Shown here piece by piece: positions 16,368 to 24,561 of a DNA stretch of 64,000 nucleotides (within the stretch, counting starts at the first letter, position 1; each line of letters opens with the position of its first letter). The stretch is from Deltaproteobacteria bacterium (GTDB taxonomy: Bacteria; Myxococcota_A; Polyangia; Polyangiales; JADJMO01): the NCBI GenBank assembly GCA_022843175.1, contig JALHOE010000009.1:1-64000 (forward strand), in the 5' to 3' direction. The translations under genes were made by a program, and so were the position numbers. Below the pieces are notes generated by a model. That model was not told the origin of the DNA. It did not search any database and was given only the letters and a program-made list of their open reading frames with translations.

Positions 16368-16781
16368 TCAGCGCGCCGCCGGCACCCATGATCGAAGCGC
16401 GCGCAGTAGGTCGACGTAGCTCACGATGCCCACGACGACACGATGTTCGTCGATGACCGGGACGGCCCCGATCCGGTGCGCCGTGATCACGTCGATGATG
16501 TCGGTGACCGCGGTGTCGGGGTCGACCGCGAAGACGTACGTCGACATGATGTCCGCGACACTGCGATGGAACGATCGGTCGACTACGTCGTGCGGGGTCC
16601 CCTCTGGCCCGAACGCGCCGAGCAAGTCGCGCTCGCTGAGCATGCCGATCAGGGCATCTTCGGCATCGACGACGGGAAGGTGGCGGACGTCGAGCGCGGC
16701 GAGTCGTTGTAGGGCGAGCGCAATGGTGTCCGTGGAGCGCACGGTCGTTGGGGACTTGGTCATGACTTCGTGCGCTTGCAT
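16368..16781 (-). CDS. CBS-domain pair protein
   Basis: A 137-residue protein composed of two CBS domains: VMTKSPTTVRSTDTIALALQ..RHLPVVDAEDALIGMLSERDLL and IMSTYVFAVDPDTAVTDIID..GAVPVIDEHRVVVGIVSYVDLL. Such Bateman modules bind adenine nucleotides and sense energy state. The start at 16781 overlaps the end of the P-type ATPase gene by 22 bp, so the two form an operon and the CBS protein may report nucleotide status to the pump. A second CBS protein is encoded at 37290-37715. Confidence 0.9.
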   Translation of the reverse strand: MQAHEVMTKSPTTVRSTDTIALALQRLAALDVRHLPVVDAEDALIGMLSERDLLGAFGPEGTPHDVVDRSFHRSVADIMSTYVFAVDPDTAVTDIIDVITAHRIGAVPVIDEHRVVVGIVSYVDLLRALRSWVPAAR

Positions 16782-19564
16782 GTGACGCCTCCATCCACGG
16801 CATCCGTAGAGAAGTACTTCTGTAGTTCTGCGATAACGAAGACGGTTGCGCCGATCGCGGACATGACGCCCCACCACCAAGCGTCGATGGGGGCCGAGTG
16901 AAAGAGCCGGTTCATCGCCGGCACATAGGTGAAAGCGAGCTGCGCGAGCAGCATGAACAGCGCGCCAACAAACACCCAACGGTTGGTGAACAGACCGATC
17001 TGCGAGAGCGGGAGTCGGAGAGAACGGCAGGCGAAGAGATATCCAACCTCGATGACCACGATCGTGTTCACGGCGATCGTGCGTGCTTGCGCGTCGCTGA
17101 GCCCCCGATCGCGCGCCCACGTGAAGAGCACGAACGCCGATGCCCCCATTGCAATGGACACAACCGCGGTGCGGACGGCGAGCCCGACATCAACGAGTGG
17201 TGCGTCCACTTTCCGGGGCGGCCGGGACATCAGCCCGGGCTCCCGCGGCTCGAACACGAGTGCCGTGCCGAGCAGGACCGCGGTCGCCATGTTCATCCAC
17301 AACAGCTGGACCGGCAGCACCGGCAGCAGCGCCCCGAAGAGGACGCCCGCGAGCAGAACGGTGGCCGAGCCACCGTTCGTCGGGAGGGTCCATGCGATGA
17401 ACTTCACCAGGTTGTCATAGACAGCTCGCCCCTCTTCCACCGCAGCGGCGATGGTCGCGAAGTTGTCGTCGGTGAGGACCATCGCTGAGGCAGAGCGCGC
17501 GACATCTGTTCCGCCGCGCCCCATCGCGACGCCAATGTCTGCTTGCTTGAGCGCCGGCGCGTCGTTCACGCCGTCGCCCGTCATCGCGACGACGTGTCCG
17601 CGCTGCCTCAGCGCGCGCACAAGCGCGAGCTTCTGTTCCGGTGCGACGCGCGCGAACACCGCGACGTCATCGGCGATTTCTGGGAGCAACTCCGGGGGAA
17701 TGCTCGCGAGCTCGGTACCGGTCATCGCTCGCAGACGGCCATCGTCCTCCCGGAGCCCCTCGAGCCCGAGCTCCGCTGCAATCGCGGTCGCCGTGACGGC
17801 GTGATCTCCTGTGATCATTTTTACTTTCACACCCGCGCGGCTGCAGGCCGCCACAGCGCGCTTCGCCTCGGGACGCGGCGGATCGATCATCGCGACAAGC
17901 CCAACTAGGGTTAGCTGCCCGACGCTCTCGTGCGAGATCGTGCGTTGATCAAGAAACCGTCGGCGCGCGACCACGAGCACGCGGAGGCCACGCGCAGCGA
18001 GCCGGCGCACCGCGGCATGCACCGCGGACCGATCGATCGATGAGACCGTCCCATCCTCTCGAAGCTCGTCGACGCAGCGGTCCAGCAAGGCGTCGGACGA
18101 TCCCTTCACGTACATCACGCACTCCCGATCGCTCGACTCGTGGAGCGTCGCCATGTACATGTGCTGCGACTCGAAGGGGACGACATCGCGCCGCGGCCAC
18201 GCGGCGAGCGCCAGTTCGTCAATCCCGATCTTCCGCGCGGCAACGAGCAAGGCGGCCTCCGTCGGATCCCCCTCGATCGTTACCCCGGACGCCCGGTTGG
18301 TGAGGCGCGCATCGTTGCACAGCGCACCCGCGCGAAGGCACTCGCCGACGGCATGTTCGGTTCCCGTAATGACAGCGCCGTCGTGCCGCACCTCTCCGGC
18401 TACGTCGAAGCCGACACCCGTCACCTCGTATTCGGAGTCGCCGATCAGGACCGCGGTCACGGTCATCTGGTTCTCGGTGAGCGTGCCAGTCTTGTCCGAG
18501 CAGATGACCGTCGTGCTACCGAGCGTCTCGACCGCGGGGAGCCTTCTAATCAGCGCGTTCCGTCGCGCCATCGCCGACACGCCGACGGCGAGCAGGATCG
18601 TGACCGCGGCCGGTAGGCCCTCGGGTATCGCGCCGACGGCGAGCGCGACGGCCGCGTTGAACGTGGCGCGGAGCGGACTGCCGCGGAGTGCTTCTACGAG
18701 AAAGAGAATGGCCGCGATCGCGAGGATGATCCAGACCAGCTGCTGCGACAGTCGTGCGATGCGGCCGAGGAGTGGTGTCTCGAGCTGCTTCGTGCTCGCC
18801 ATCAGGCCAGCGATTCGCCCGGTCTCGGTGCGATCGCCGGTCGCGACGACGATGCCGCGCGCCTGCCCCGACGTGACCTGTGCCCCGGCGAATGCCAGGT
18901 TCCGTCGGTCGCCGAGCGGGGTCTCGAGCGGCAGCCGCTCGGGCGACTTGTCCACCGGCAGTGACTCGCCGGTGAGCGCAGCCTCCTCCACCCGAAGCCC
19001 CTTCGCGCTGACGAGCCGTAGGTCCGCCGGAACGGTGTCGCCGGACTGAATCAGCACGACATCACCGATGACCAACTGCTCGCTCGGGACCCTGCGTGCG
19101 ACGCCGTCTCGCACGACGGTCGCTTCGGTGACGACGAGTCTCGCAAGGGCCGCGATGGCTTGCTCGGCGCGATACTCCTGCAGAAAGCCGATGAGGGCGT
19201 TGAGCACGACGACGCCAGCGATTACGCAAGCATCCACGTAGTCCCGGAGCACCAGCGACAGCACGGCTGCGCCGATCAGCACCACAACGAGCGGCTGAAT
19301 GAATTGCTCCGCGAGTTTGCGTGGCCACGTGGGGCCGCCGCGCGTCGTCAGTGCATTCGGCCCGTTGGATTCGAGCCGTCGACGCGCCTCGATGTCGCGC
19401 AGGCCATCCTCCGACGATTCGATGGCGGAAATCACCGCCGGCACGTCGAGCGCGTGAAAGCGCGACTCGTTGTCGACGAGTGGGGGGCCAGGCCGACGGT
19501 TGTAGCCTTCGCTTGCCAGGTGCTGCACGCCCGTTGGGTCAGCACGATTCACACCCATCCGCAT
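16760..19564 (-). CDS. P-type cation-transporting ATPase (type II, Ca2+/PMR1-like)
   Basis: A 934-residue inner-membrane pump. Hallmarks are the LTGES actuator loop, the membrane motif PEGLP, the phosphorylation site SDKTGTLT, and the hinge TGDGVNDAPAL. About ten membrane segments and an N-terminal cation-ATPase domain (ALDVPAVISAIES..RLESNGPN) fit types IIA/IIB, which move Ca2+ or Mn2+; the ion is not certain. The first ATG is at 19564. A GTG at 19528 (before QHLASEGYN) is an alternative, because a sigma54-like element (19541-19556) ends 14 nt before it, matching the other core genes. It overlaps the downstream CBS gene. Confidence 0.93.
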   Translation of the reverse strand: MRMGVNRADPTGVQHLASEGYNRRPGPPLVDNESRFHALDVPAVISAIESSEDGLRDIEARRRLESNGPNALTTRGGPTWPRKLAEQFIQPLVVVLIGAAVLSLVLRDYVDACVIAGVVVLNALIGFLQEYRAEQAIAALARLVVTEATVVRDGVARRVPSEQLVIGDVVLIQSGDTVPADLRLVSAKGLRVEEAALTGESLPVDKSPERLPLETPLGDRRNLAFAGAQVTSGQARGIVVATGDRTETGRIAGLMASTKQLETPLLGRIARLSQQLVWIILAIAAILFLVEALRGSPLRATFNAAVALAVGAIPEGLPAAVTILLAVGVSAMARRNALIRRLPAVETLGSTTVICSDKTGTLTENQMTVTAVLIGDSEYEVTGVGFDVAGEVRHDGAVITGTEHAVGECLRAGALCNDARLTNRASGVTIEGDPTEAALLVAARKIGIDELALAAWPRRDVVPFESQHMYMATLHESSDRECVMYVKGSSDALLDRCVDELREDGTVSSIDRSAVHAAVRRLAARGLRVLVVARRRFLDQRTISHESVGQLTLVGLVAMIDPPRPEAKRAVAACSRAGVKVKMITGDHAVTATAIAAELGLEGLREDDGRLRAMTGTELASIPPELLPEIADDVAVFARVAPEQKLALVRALRQRGHVVAMTGDGVNDAPALKQADIGVAMGRGGTDVARSASAMVLTDDNFATIAAAVEEGRAVYDNLVKFIAWTLPTNGGSATVLLAGVLFGALLPVLPVQLLWMNMATAVLLGTALVFEPREPGLMSRPPRKVDAPLVDVGLAVRTAVVSIAMGASAFVLFTWARDRGLSDAQARTIAVNTIVVIEVGYLFACRSLRLPLSQIGLFTNRWVFVGALFMLLAQLAFTYVPAMNRLFHSAPIDAWWWGVMSAIGATVFVIAELQKYFSTDAVDGGVTCKRTKS
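19541..19556 (-). promoter_or_regulatory. Possible sigma54-type promoter of the P-type ATPase gene
   Basis: GGGTGTG-AATC-GTGCT has GG-N10-GC spacing and lies 14 nt before the alternative GTG start at 19528. It is weaker than the other elements, and it would be inside the gene if ATG 19564 is used. Confidence 0.35.
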
Positions 19565-19906
19565 GCGTGCGTGACGAGGGGCGCAAGTTCAGCGCGCACG
19601 CGGCGCAATCCGTGCACCGAGCACAAACGCGCGTCGTTGTACGAACCGGTTCTATGACGCGCGCCCTCGGGAGTGGCGGACGATCGACTGAGATCGGCAT
19701 CTGCGTGGGCGCAGCGATTCGTAGCGTTCTGCCACGCGCGCGCAGGTGCGTGTGGCGGAACGCAACGCCGCGGCGCGTGGGGACCCGCGCCTTTCGCGCG
19801 CGACAATTTTCGAGGCGACAGGCTTCGCCTTGGAGCTGTTGTCGTCGGCAACGCGAGAATGCTCGCATGGTCCCGGAGTTGCTGAGTAGCGCGCCCGGAG
19901 GACACG
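19565..19906. other. Divergent intergenic region between the ATPase and cytochrome genes (342 bp)
   Basis: It holds the sigma54-like element for the cytochrome gene (19868-19883). Half-sites TGCCACG (19730) and GTGTGGCG (19750) resemble the core palindrome but are too far apart to match it. A minus-strand GG-N10-GC match (CGGTGCACGGATTGCG, 19603-19618) faces the ATPase. No gene is seen. Confidence 0.4.
19868..19883 (+). promoter_or_regulatory. Sigma54-type promoter of the collagen-stalk cytochrome gene
   Basis: TGGTCCC-GGAG-TTGCT has a perfect -12 box and correct spacing; the -24 part keeps only TGG. It lies 24 bp before ATG 19907, which has a GGAGGA ribosome site. Confidence 0.45.
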
Positions 19907-21244
19907 ATGGCCTACTCACGCATCGTCGGCGCCGTTTCCATTTCGATCCTCGGCGGCTTCTTGGTCGCGTGCGCTGGGCCCGATGGCAAGGAGGGCCCCG
20001 CGGGGCTCGCTGGTCCGGCGGGACCACAGGGTCCGGCCGGTCCGGAGGGACCTCCGGGCACGACGCCCTTCATTGATGCAGGCGTCGACGGCGCGACCAC
20101 CAACAGTTGCGCACAACCCTGTCACGGCTTTGGCAACGTTGTCGATCAGTGGAAGTTCAGCGGCCACTACAAGATCAGCGCAATGGCGGACGACAACCCG
20201 ACTTGGACCGGCGCCGCGAGCTGCGGCAACTGCCATGCGCTCGATGGGATCGAGCGACGCGTGGCCGGGGTGGTGACCGTCGCCGACGGCGGCGTCGCGA
20301 GTGGTGTGGCCAACGGCCACCTCAACTTCCAGACAGCGACCGGCGGTGCCGCCGAGGCCGTCTACGCGGGCCTGGGCAAGAACGCGATCATCCACTGCTC
20401 CACGTGTCACGCCTTCACGCCGACGAACGATCCCCACGTCACCGGGAAGTACGAACCCGGCTCGGCGCCCCTCCGCGTTGCTTCCGGACCGGACGATCAA
20501 TCGTTGATCGAGAAGAGCCCCGCGGACGCGGGCGTCGTCGGGCAGCCGGCCGGGAAATACAAGGCCGGGAACACGTGCGTCTTCTGCCACAAGTCGAGGC
20601 GCGACGTCACCGCGTTCATCACGCCGGCCAATCGCATGAGCAGCACGCGCTGGGGCCCGCACCAGGGACCGCAAGCAGACATCTACTCGGGCAAGGGAGC
20701 ATATCACTTCCCCGGACAATCGTACGGGACGTCGGTGCACACGACGCTCGCCAACGGCTGCGTCGGTTGTCATATGACGCCCGTCGCGTCGAACAAGAAC
20801 GTCCCCGATCACTCGATGATCGCCTCGATCGCCGCTTGCAAGACGTGCCACACGACGTACACGGGCACGAGCTACGACATCCAGAGCGGCCAGTCGACCG
20901 TTCGCGCCGGTCTTTTCGAGCTGCAAGCCGCGCTCAACGCACGTGGATTGCTCACGCGTAGCAGTGCTGCTCCGTTCGTCGCGATGTCGGAAACGGAGCT
21001 CCGCGATGGAGCCTTCCAGCTCGATCAACCGCGCCCACAGAGCGGCGTCGGACCGGACGGTGGTGTCGCTGACCAAGTCCTCAGCGCTACGGACGCGGGC
21101 GCCCTCTACAACTACCTGCTCCTCGCGCGAGGACGCGACTTCGGCGTGCACAACCCGACGTATACGAAGCAACTCCTCTGGGACTCCATCCGGCAGATCA
21201 AGGGCACCACGCCTACGTTCATGAGCGCGCGCGCGAGCTCGTGA
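19907..21244 (+). CDS. Multihaem c-type cytochrome lipoprotein with collagen-like stalk
   Basis: A 445-residue protein. The signal peptide ends GFLVAC (lipidated Cys about residue 22). Residues of about 24-51 are nine Gly-x-y triplets rich in Pro, a collagen-like stalk. Then follow haem-binding motifs: CAQPCH (C-x3-CH), CGNCH, CSTCH, CVFCH, CVGCH and CKTCH, so five canonical and one extended site. His residues for distal ligation are frequent in the same part. The C-terminal 120 residues have no haem sites. I infer an envelope or cell-surface electron carrier held away from the membrane by the stalk. The gene at 21311 follows by 66 bp and is probably co-transcribed. Confidence 0.88.
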   Translation: MAYSRIVGAVSISILGGFLVACAGPDGKEGPAGLAGPAGPQGPAGPEGPPGTTPFIDAGVDGATTNSCAQPCHGFGNVVDQWKFSGHYKISAMADDNPTWTGAASCGNCHALDGIERRVAGVVTVADGGVASGVANGHLNFQTATGGAAEAVYAGLGKNAIIHCSTCHAFTPTNDPHVTGKYEPGSAPLRVASGPDDQSLIEKSPADAGVVGQPAGKYKAGNTCVFCHKSRRDVTAFITPANRMSSTRWGPHQGPQADIYSGKGAYHFPGQSYGTSVHTTLANGCVGCHMTPVASNKNVPDHSMIASIAACKTCHTTYTGTSYDIQSGQSTVRAGLFELQAALNARGLLTRSSAAPFVAMSETELRDGAFQLDQPRPQSGVGPDGGVADQVLSATDAGALYNYLLLARGRDFGVHNPTYTKQLLWDSIRQIKGTTPTFMSARASS

Positions 21245-21310
21245 TGCGTGCCCGAAGTGAGCCTGCGACGGATGAATCCCTCGCTCTGAGCGAAAGACCG
21301 GGAGCGCACC

Positions 21311-21964
21311 ATGGACCGAAATGCGATCATAGTTATCGGTGTCATCGGCGGAGCCGCGGTCTTCGCGGCGACGCGGAGCGCAGCACCGAATGCCCCCTCG
21401 TCGGCAACCACACAGCCGAGCGCGGTACCCGAACAGGCTGCGACGCAAGCACTCACCACGAACCATCCGCCGATCGGAAACCTGCCGGCCAACCACCCGC
21501 CGGTCGGCGCAATCCCGACCGGCGCACAGAAGCCGGAGGCGGCCCTGCTCTGGACCGCGCCTGCACGCTGGGAGGCGATCCCCCATCCGAGCGCGATGCG
21601 TGTCGCGACCTATCGAGTTCCCAAGGTTGCGGGCGACGTCGAGGACGGCGAGCTCTCGGTGACGCGCGCAGGGGGCGACGTCGAGCAGAACCTGACTCGT
21701 TGGGTCCAGCAGTTCGACGAGCCGAGTCGCGCGAGCGCCAGACGTGCGACGAAGCTCGTGGGCACGCTGAAGGTCCATACCGTGGACCTCGCGGGTACCT
21801 ACACGACGATGCAGGGAGACATGGAGCAGGGCTTCGCCCTCGCTGGTGCCATCGTGGAGTCGCCGGCTGGCCTGCACTTCTTCAAGCTCACCGGCCCCGC
21901 CAAGACCGTCGCGGCAGCGCGCGCCGAGCTCGATGCTTTGGTGGCTTCGCTTCGGGCACGCTGA
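21311..21964 (+). CDS. Unknown exported or membrane-anchored protein downstream of the cytochrome
   Basis: A 217-residue protein. An N-terminal hydrophobic segment (IIVIGVIGGAAVFAA) is followed by a low-complexity linker with a repeated NHPP(I/V)G motif, then a globular domain beginning LLWTAPARWEAIP and containing VAGDVEDGELSVTR, DVEQNLTRWVQQF and AGAIVESPAGLHFFKLTGP. I recall this domain layout in unstudied proteins of myxobacteria and planctomycetes, but no activity is known to me. The position suggests a partner of the stalk cytochrome. Confidence 0.65.
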   Translation: MDRNAIIVIGVIGGAAVFAATRSAAPNAPSSATTQPSAVPEQAATQALTTNHPPIGNLPANHPPVGAIPTGAQKPEAALLWTAPARWEAIPHPSAMRVATYRVPKVAGDVEDGELSVTRAGGDVEQNLTRWVQQFDEPSRASARRATKLVGTLKVHTVDLAGTYTTMQGDMEQGFALAGAIVESPAGLHFFKLTGPAKTVAAARAELDALVASLRAR

Positions 21965-22053
21965 CCGGAGACGCACGAAGTTCCTTGCGCCACCACGTCG
22001 ATGAATCCCGAAGTCGGCCGAGCCGACAGAGATCGAATGTGAGGACTACGCGC

Positions 22054-22068
22054 GTGGCACAAAGCCAC
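22054..22068. promoter_or_regulatory. Inverted repeat GTGGC-ACAAA-GCCAC, putative activator site
   Basis: A 15-bp palindrome of the same family as GTGGCG-N3-CGCCAC. It ends 43 bp before the sigma54 element at 22112, about one helical turn closer than in four other promoters. Confidence 0.5.
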
Positions 22069-22111
22069 AGCCGAAAGCGAACTTCTCTCGCGCGCTTCCA
22101 CGACTCTCCCG

Positions 22112-22127
22112 TGGCACGCCGGTCGCA
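22112..22127 (+). promoter_or_regulatory. Sigma54-type promoter of the DUF6671/murF-like operon
   Basis: TGGCACG-CCGG-TCGCA: the -24 box is perfect and the -12 box is TCGCA, a variant shared by several promoters in this element. The coding start is 47 bp downstream. Confidence 0.65.
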
Positions 22128-22173
22128 GGACTGAGCGGCGCCGGTGGAATCCAGCGTCGAGCGAGCTGGCTGA

Positions 22174-23001
22174 GTGCGGGGCGGACGCTTCTACGGGCGG
22201 CGGGCGATCCTCGTGTCTAAGCACGGCAAGGAACAAGCGATCGGGCCAGCGCTGGCCGAGCTCGGTGTCGAGCTCGAGGTCGCGAACGTCGACACCGACC
22301 GCTTTGGGACGTTCACCGGCGAGGTCGAGCGCACCGGCAGCGCGCTCGATGCAGCTCGCGCGAGAATCGCGACTGGCATCGCGACGTGCGGTGGCGACCT
22401 ATTTGTCGCGAGCGAAGGCAGCTTCGGGCCCCATCCCGTCCACGGGCATCGTGCGTGCGATCACGAACTGGTGCTGCTCCACGACTGCCAAGACGACCTC
22501 GAAATCAGCGGCGAGCACCTGACCGACGACACCAATCACGGATCACACGTCCTGCGACGCGGCGACGACCCACGACCCGTCGCTGCGCGGATCGGGTTGC
22601 CGACGCACGCGGCGCTCGTGCGCGCCGGAGGGACATGTGTCGCGAAGGCAATCTTCGATGACACGCGGCTACGGGAGGTGCTGACCGCTGCCTTCGCTGA
22701 ATGGAAGGAGGTCGTCGTCGAAGCGGAGCTGCGCGCGATGTGCAACCCGCGCCGCATGCGCGCCATCGCCAGCGCATCGCGCGCGGTCGTCGACGCGGCG
22801 CGCTCGCTGTGCCCGCGGTGTCAAACACCGGGCTTCGTAGCGCGGTCGGTCCGCGCGGGATTGCCCTGCGAAGACTGCGGCGTCCCCACGAAGATCATCG
22901 CCGCCGATATCGCCGATTGCCGACGGTGCGGCCACACCTGTGTCGTTCCGCGGAGTTCAACGCATGCCGCTGCTCGATGGTGCAATGTCTGCAACCCCTG
23001 A
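22174..23001 (+). CDS. DUF6671 family protein with two CxxC zinc-ribbon-like pairs
   Basis: A 275-residue protein from GTG 22174. It matches my recollection of DUF6671: GRRAILVSKHGKEQAIGPAL near the start, DTDRFGTFTGEVER, LFVASEGSFGPHP, ELVLLHD and DDTNHGSH, then a C-terminal part with CPRCQTPGF, CEDCGVPT, CRRCGH and CNVC, i.e. paired CxxC knuckles that should bind two zinc ions. No activity is established for the family as far as I know. Its last 38 bases overlap the start of the murF-like gene, so the two are translationally linked. Confidence 0.8.
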   Translation: MRGGRFYGRRAILVSKHGKEQAIGPALAELGVELEVANVDTDRFGTFTGEVERTGSALDAARARIATGIATCGGDLFVASEGSFGPHPVHGHRACDHELVLLHDCQDDLEISGEHLTDDTNHGSHVLRRGDDPRPVAARIGLPTHAALVRAGGTCVAKAIFDDTRLREVLTAAFAEWKEVVVEAELRAMCNPRRMRAIASASRAVVDAARSLCPRCQTPGFVARSVRAGLPCEDCGVPTKIIAADIADCRRCGHTCVVPRSSTHAAARWCNVCNP

Positions 23002-24334
23002 GCCCATCCCGCGCAACTCCGTGTTGCTCGACACCGACGCGCTGCGACGGGTACTCCCGGACGCGATCGTCGGCGACGAGCTGCGTGCGTGCGGGATCTC
23101 CATCGACAGTCGCACCCTTGAACCCGGCAATCTGTTCGTGGCCCTACGTGGCGGTCGCGACGGACACGCGTTCGTCGGGCATGCCGCCGCGCGCGGAGCG
23201 GCGGGCGCGATTGTGGAGCGCGGGCGCGCCACCGCCGGTATCCCGTGCGTCGAGGTCGACGACCCCCTGACGGCGCTCGCGCGGTTGGCCGCGGCGCGAC
23301 GTGACGTGTTCCCGGGCACGGTCGTCGCGATCGGTGGAGCGGCAGGAAAGACAACTACGACCATGTTGACCGGTGTGCTGCTCGCGGAGGTCGCGGGTCC
23401 GACCCACGTCACGCGCGGCAATCAGAACAACCTGCTCGGCGTCGCGATGACGATCCTGGCCGCATCGACCGCGGCCAGGGCCTGGGTCATTGAATGCGGA
23501 ACAAGCCGGCGCGGAGAGCTCCTCCAGATCGCCAACATCGTAAGGCCCGACGTGTCCGTTCTCCTCAACATCGCGTACGAGCACGTCGATGGAATCGGCG
23601 GGATCGACGCGATCGCGGAGGAGGAGGGCCACCTTCTGCGCGCGGCCCGTGTCGAGGCGATCGCCAACGCGGGTGACACGCGCGCGCGATTGGAGCTGCA
23701 GACTTCATCCGCGCGGCGGTCAACCTTTGGCCGCGGCGGTGATGTCGCCCTGCTCGATGTCGGGCCGTTTGGCCTTCGCACGAAACTGCGGGGCGAGGTC
23801 CACACTGTGCCTCTGTCCATTCCCGGAGAGGCCGCGGCGCTCGACGCGTGTGCCGCGCTCGCCTGCGCAGTCGCCGTCGGGATCGACGACTCCGTGCTCG
23901 CCGCGGGTGCGAAGCGCGCGTTTGCTACAGTCCCCGCTCCTCCCGGTCGCTTCGCCACGCAAGATGTGCGCGGCGTCCTCATCGTCGACGATTGCTACAA
24001 CGCCAATCCCGCTTCGGTAGAGGCCTCGCTCTCGACCGCTCGAACGCTGGCGAATCGGCGCGGTGGCCGGCTCATCGCCGTACTCGCGGACATGTTGGAG
24101 CTCGGGGACGTGAGCGTCGCGGAGCATGGTCGCATCGGAGCGCTCGCTCGCCGTGAAGCGGACGTGATCATCCTCGTCGGCAAGCGCTTCACGATCGAGG
24201 GAGCGGCTCGCGCTCGTGGCCCCGCGGAAGCCGCGGACCTTGCTTCCCTGGCTGCGGAGCGCGGTGACGTCGTGCTGGTTAAGGGATCACGCGCGATGGG
24301 CTTGGAGGCGACGGTCGTTCGACTGTGCCGATAG
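22964..24334 (+). CDS. MurF-type ligase (UDP-MurNAc-tripeptide:D-Ala-D-Ala ligase homologue), complete
   Basis: A 456-residue protein. All three MurF domains are visible: an N-terminal substrate domain (ISIDSRTLEPGNLFVALRGG, GHAFVGHAAARGAAGAIVER), a P-loop domain (GGAAGKTTTT, then HVTRGNQNN) and a C-terminal domain with the MurF signature DDCYNANPASVEASL. MurF joins D-Ala-D-Ala to the peptidoglycan precursor in the cytosol. The P-loop GGAAGKTTTT departs slightly from the usual TGSNGKTTTK. Starts at 22964 or 22985 are possible, both inside the preceding gene. It is a second copy relative to the housekeeping gene presumed elsewhere, and is under sigma54-type control through the DUF6671 promoter. 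Confidence 0.88.
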   Translation: MPLLDGAMSATPEPIPRNSVLLDTDALRRVLPDAIVGDELRACGISIDSRTLEPGNLFVALRGGRDGHAFVGHAAARGAAGAIVERGRATAGIPCVEVDDPLTALARLAAARRDVFPGTVVAIGGAAGKTTTTMLTGVLLAEVAGPTHVTRGNQNNLLGVAMTILAASTAARAWVIECGTSRRGELLQIANIVRPDVSVLLNIAYEHVDGIGGIDAIAEEEGHLLRAARVEAIANAGDTRARLELQTSSARRSTFGRGGDVALLDVGPFGLRTKLRGEVHTVPLSIPGEAAALDACAALACAVAVGIDDSVLAAGAKRAFATVPAPPGRFATQDVRGVLIVDDCYNANPASVEASLSTARTLANRRGGRLIAVLADMLELGDVSVAEHGRIGALARREADVIILVGKRFTIEGAARARGPAEAADLASLAAERGDVVLVKGSRAMGLEATVVRLCR

Positions 24335-24561
24335 TCCGCATATCACGGGACTCGCGCGTCTGTAGCGTGACAGTGGGCTCTGCATGAGTACATCACGAGC
24401 GCGACCCTGTGACAGGAGCTGCGCTGTTACGTCGATGATGGCCGACCGTCGTGTCCGGGTCGAACCAGAAAAATGGCGTCGAGTTGGCCCGAGCGCGCCG
24501 GGGCTGAGAATGCCGATCAGGTTATCTCGGGCGCGACGCGCGTTACCTTCTTACCTTCGGG
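24335..24561. other. Convergent gap between the murF-like gene and czcA (227 bp)
   Basis: I see no gene, palindrome with T-tract or promoter here. Two short inverted pairs around 24365-24420 (GTGACA/TGTCAC-like) might help termination. Confidence 0.3.

Noticed and set aside
24335-24561. Terminator between convergent genes
   Set aside because: No stem followed by a T-tract could be found; short inverted pairs are too weak to annotate as a terminator.
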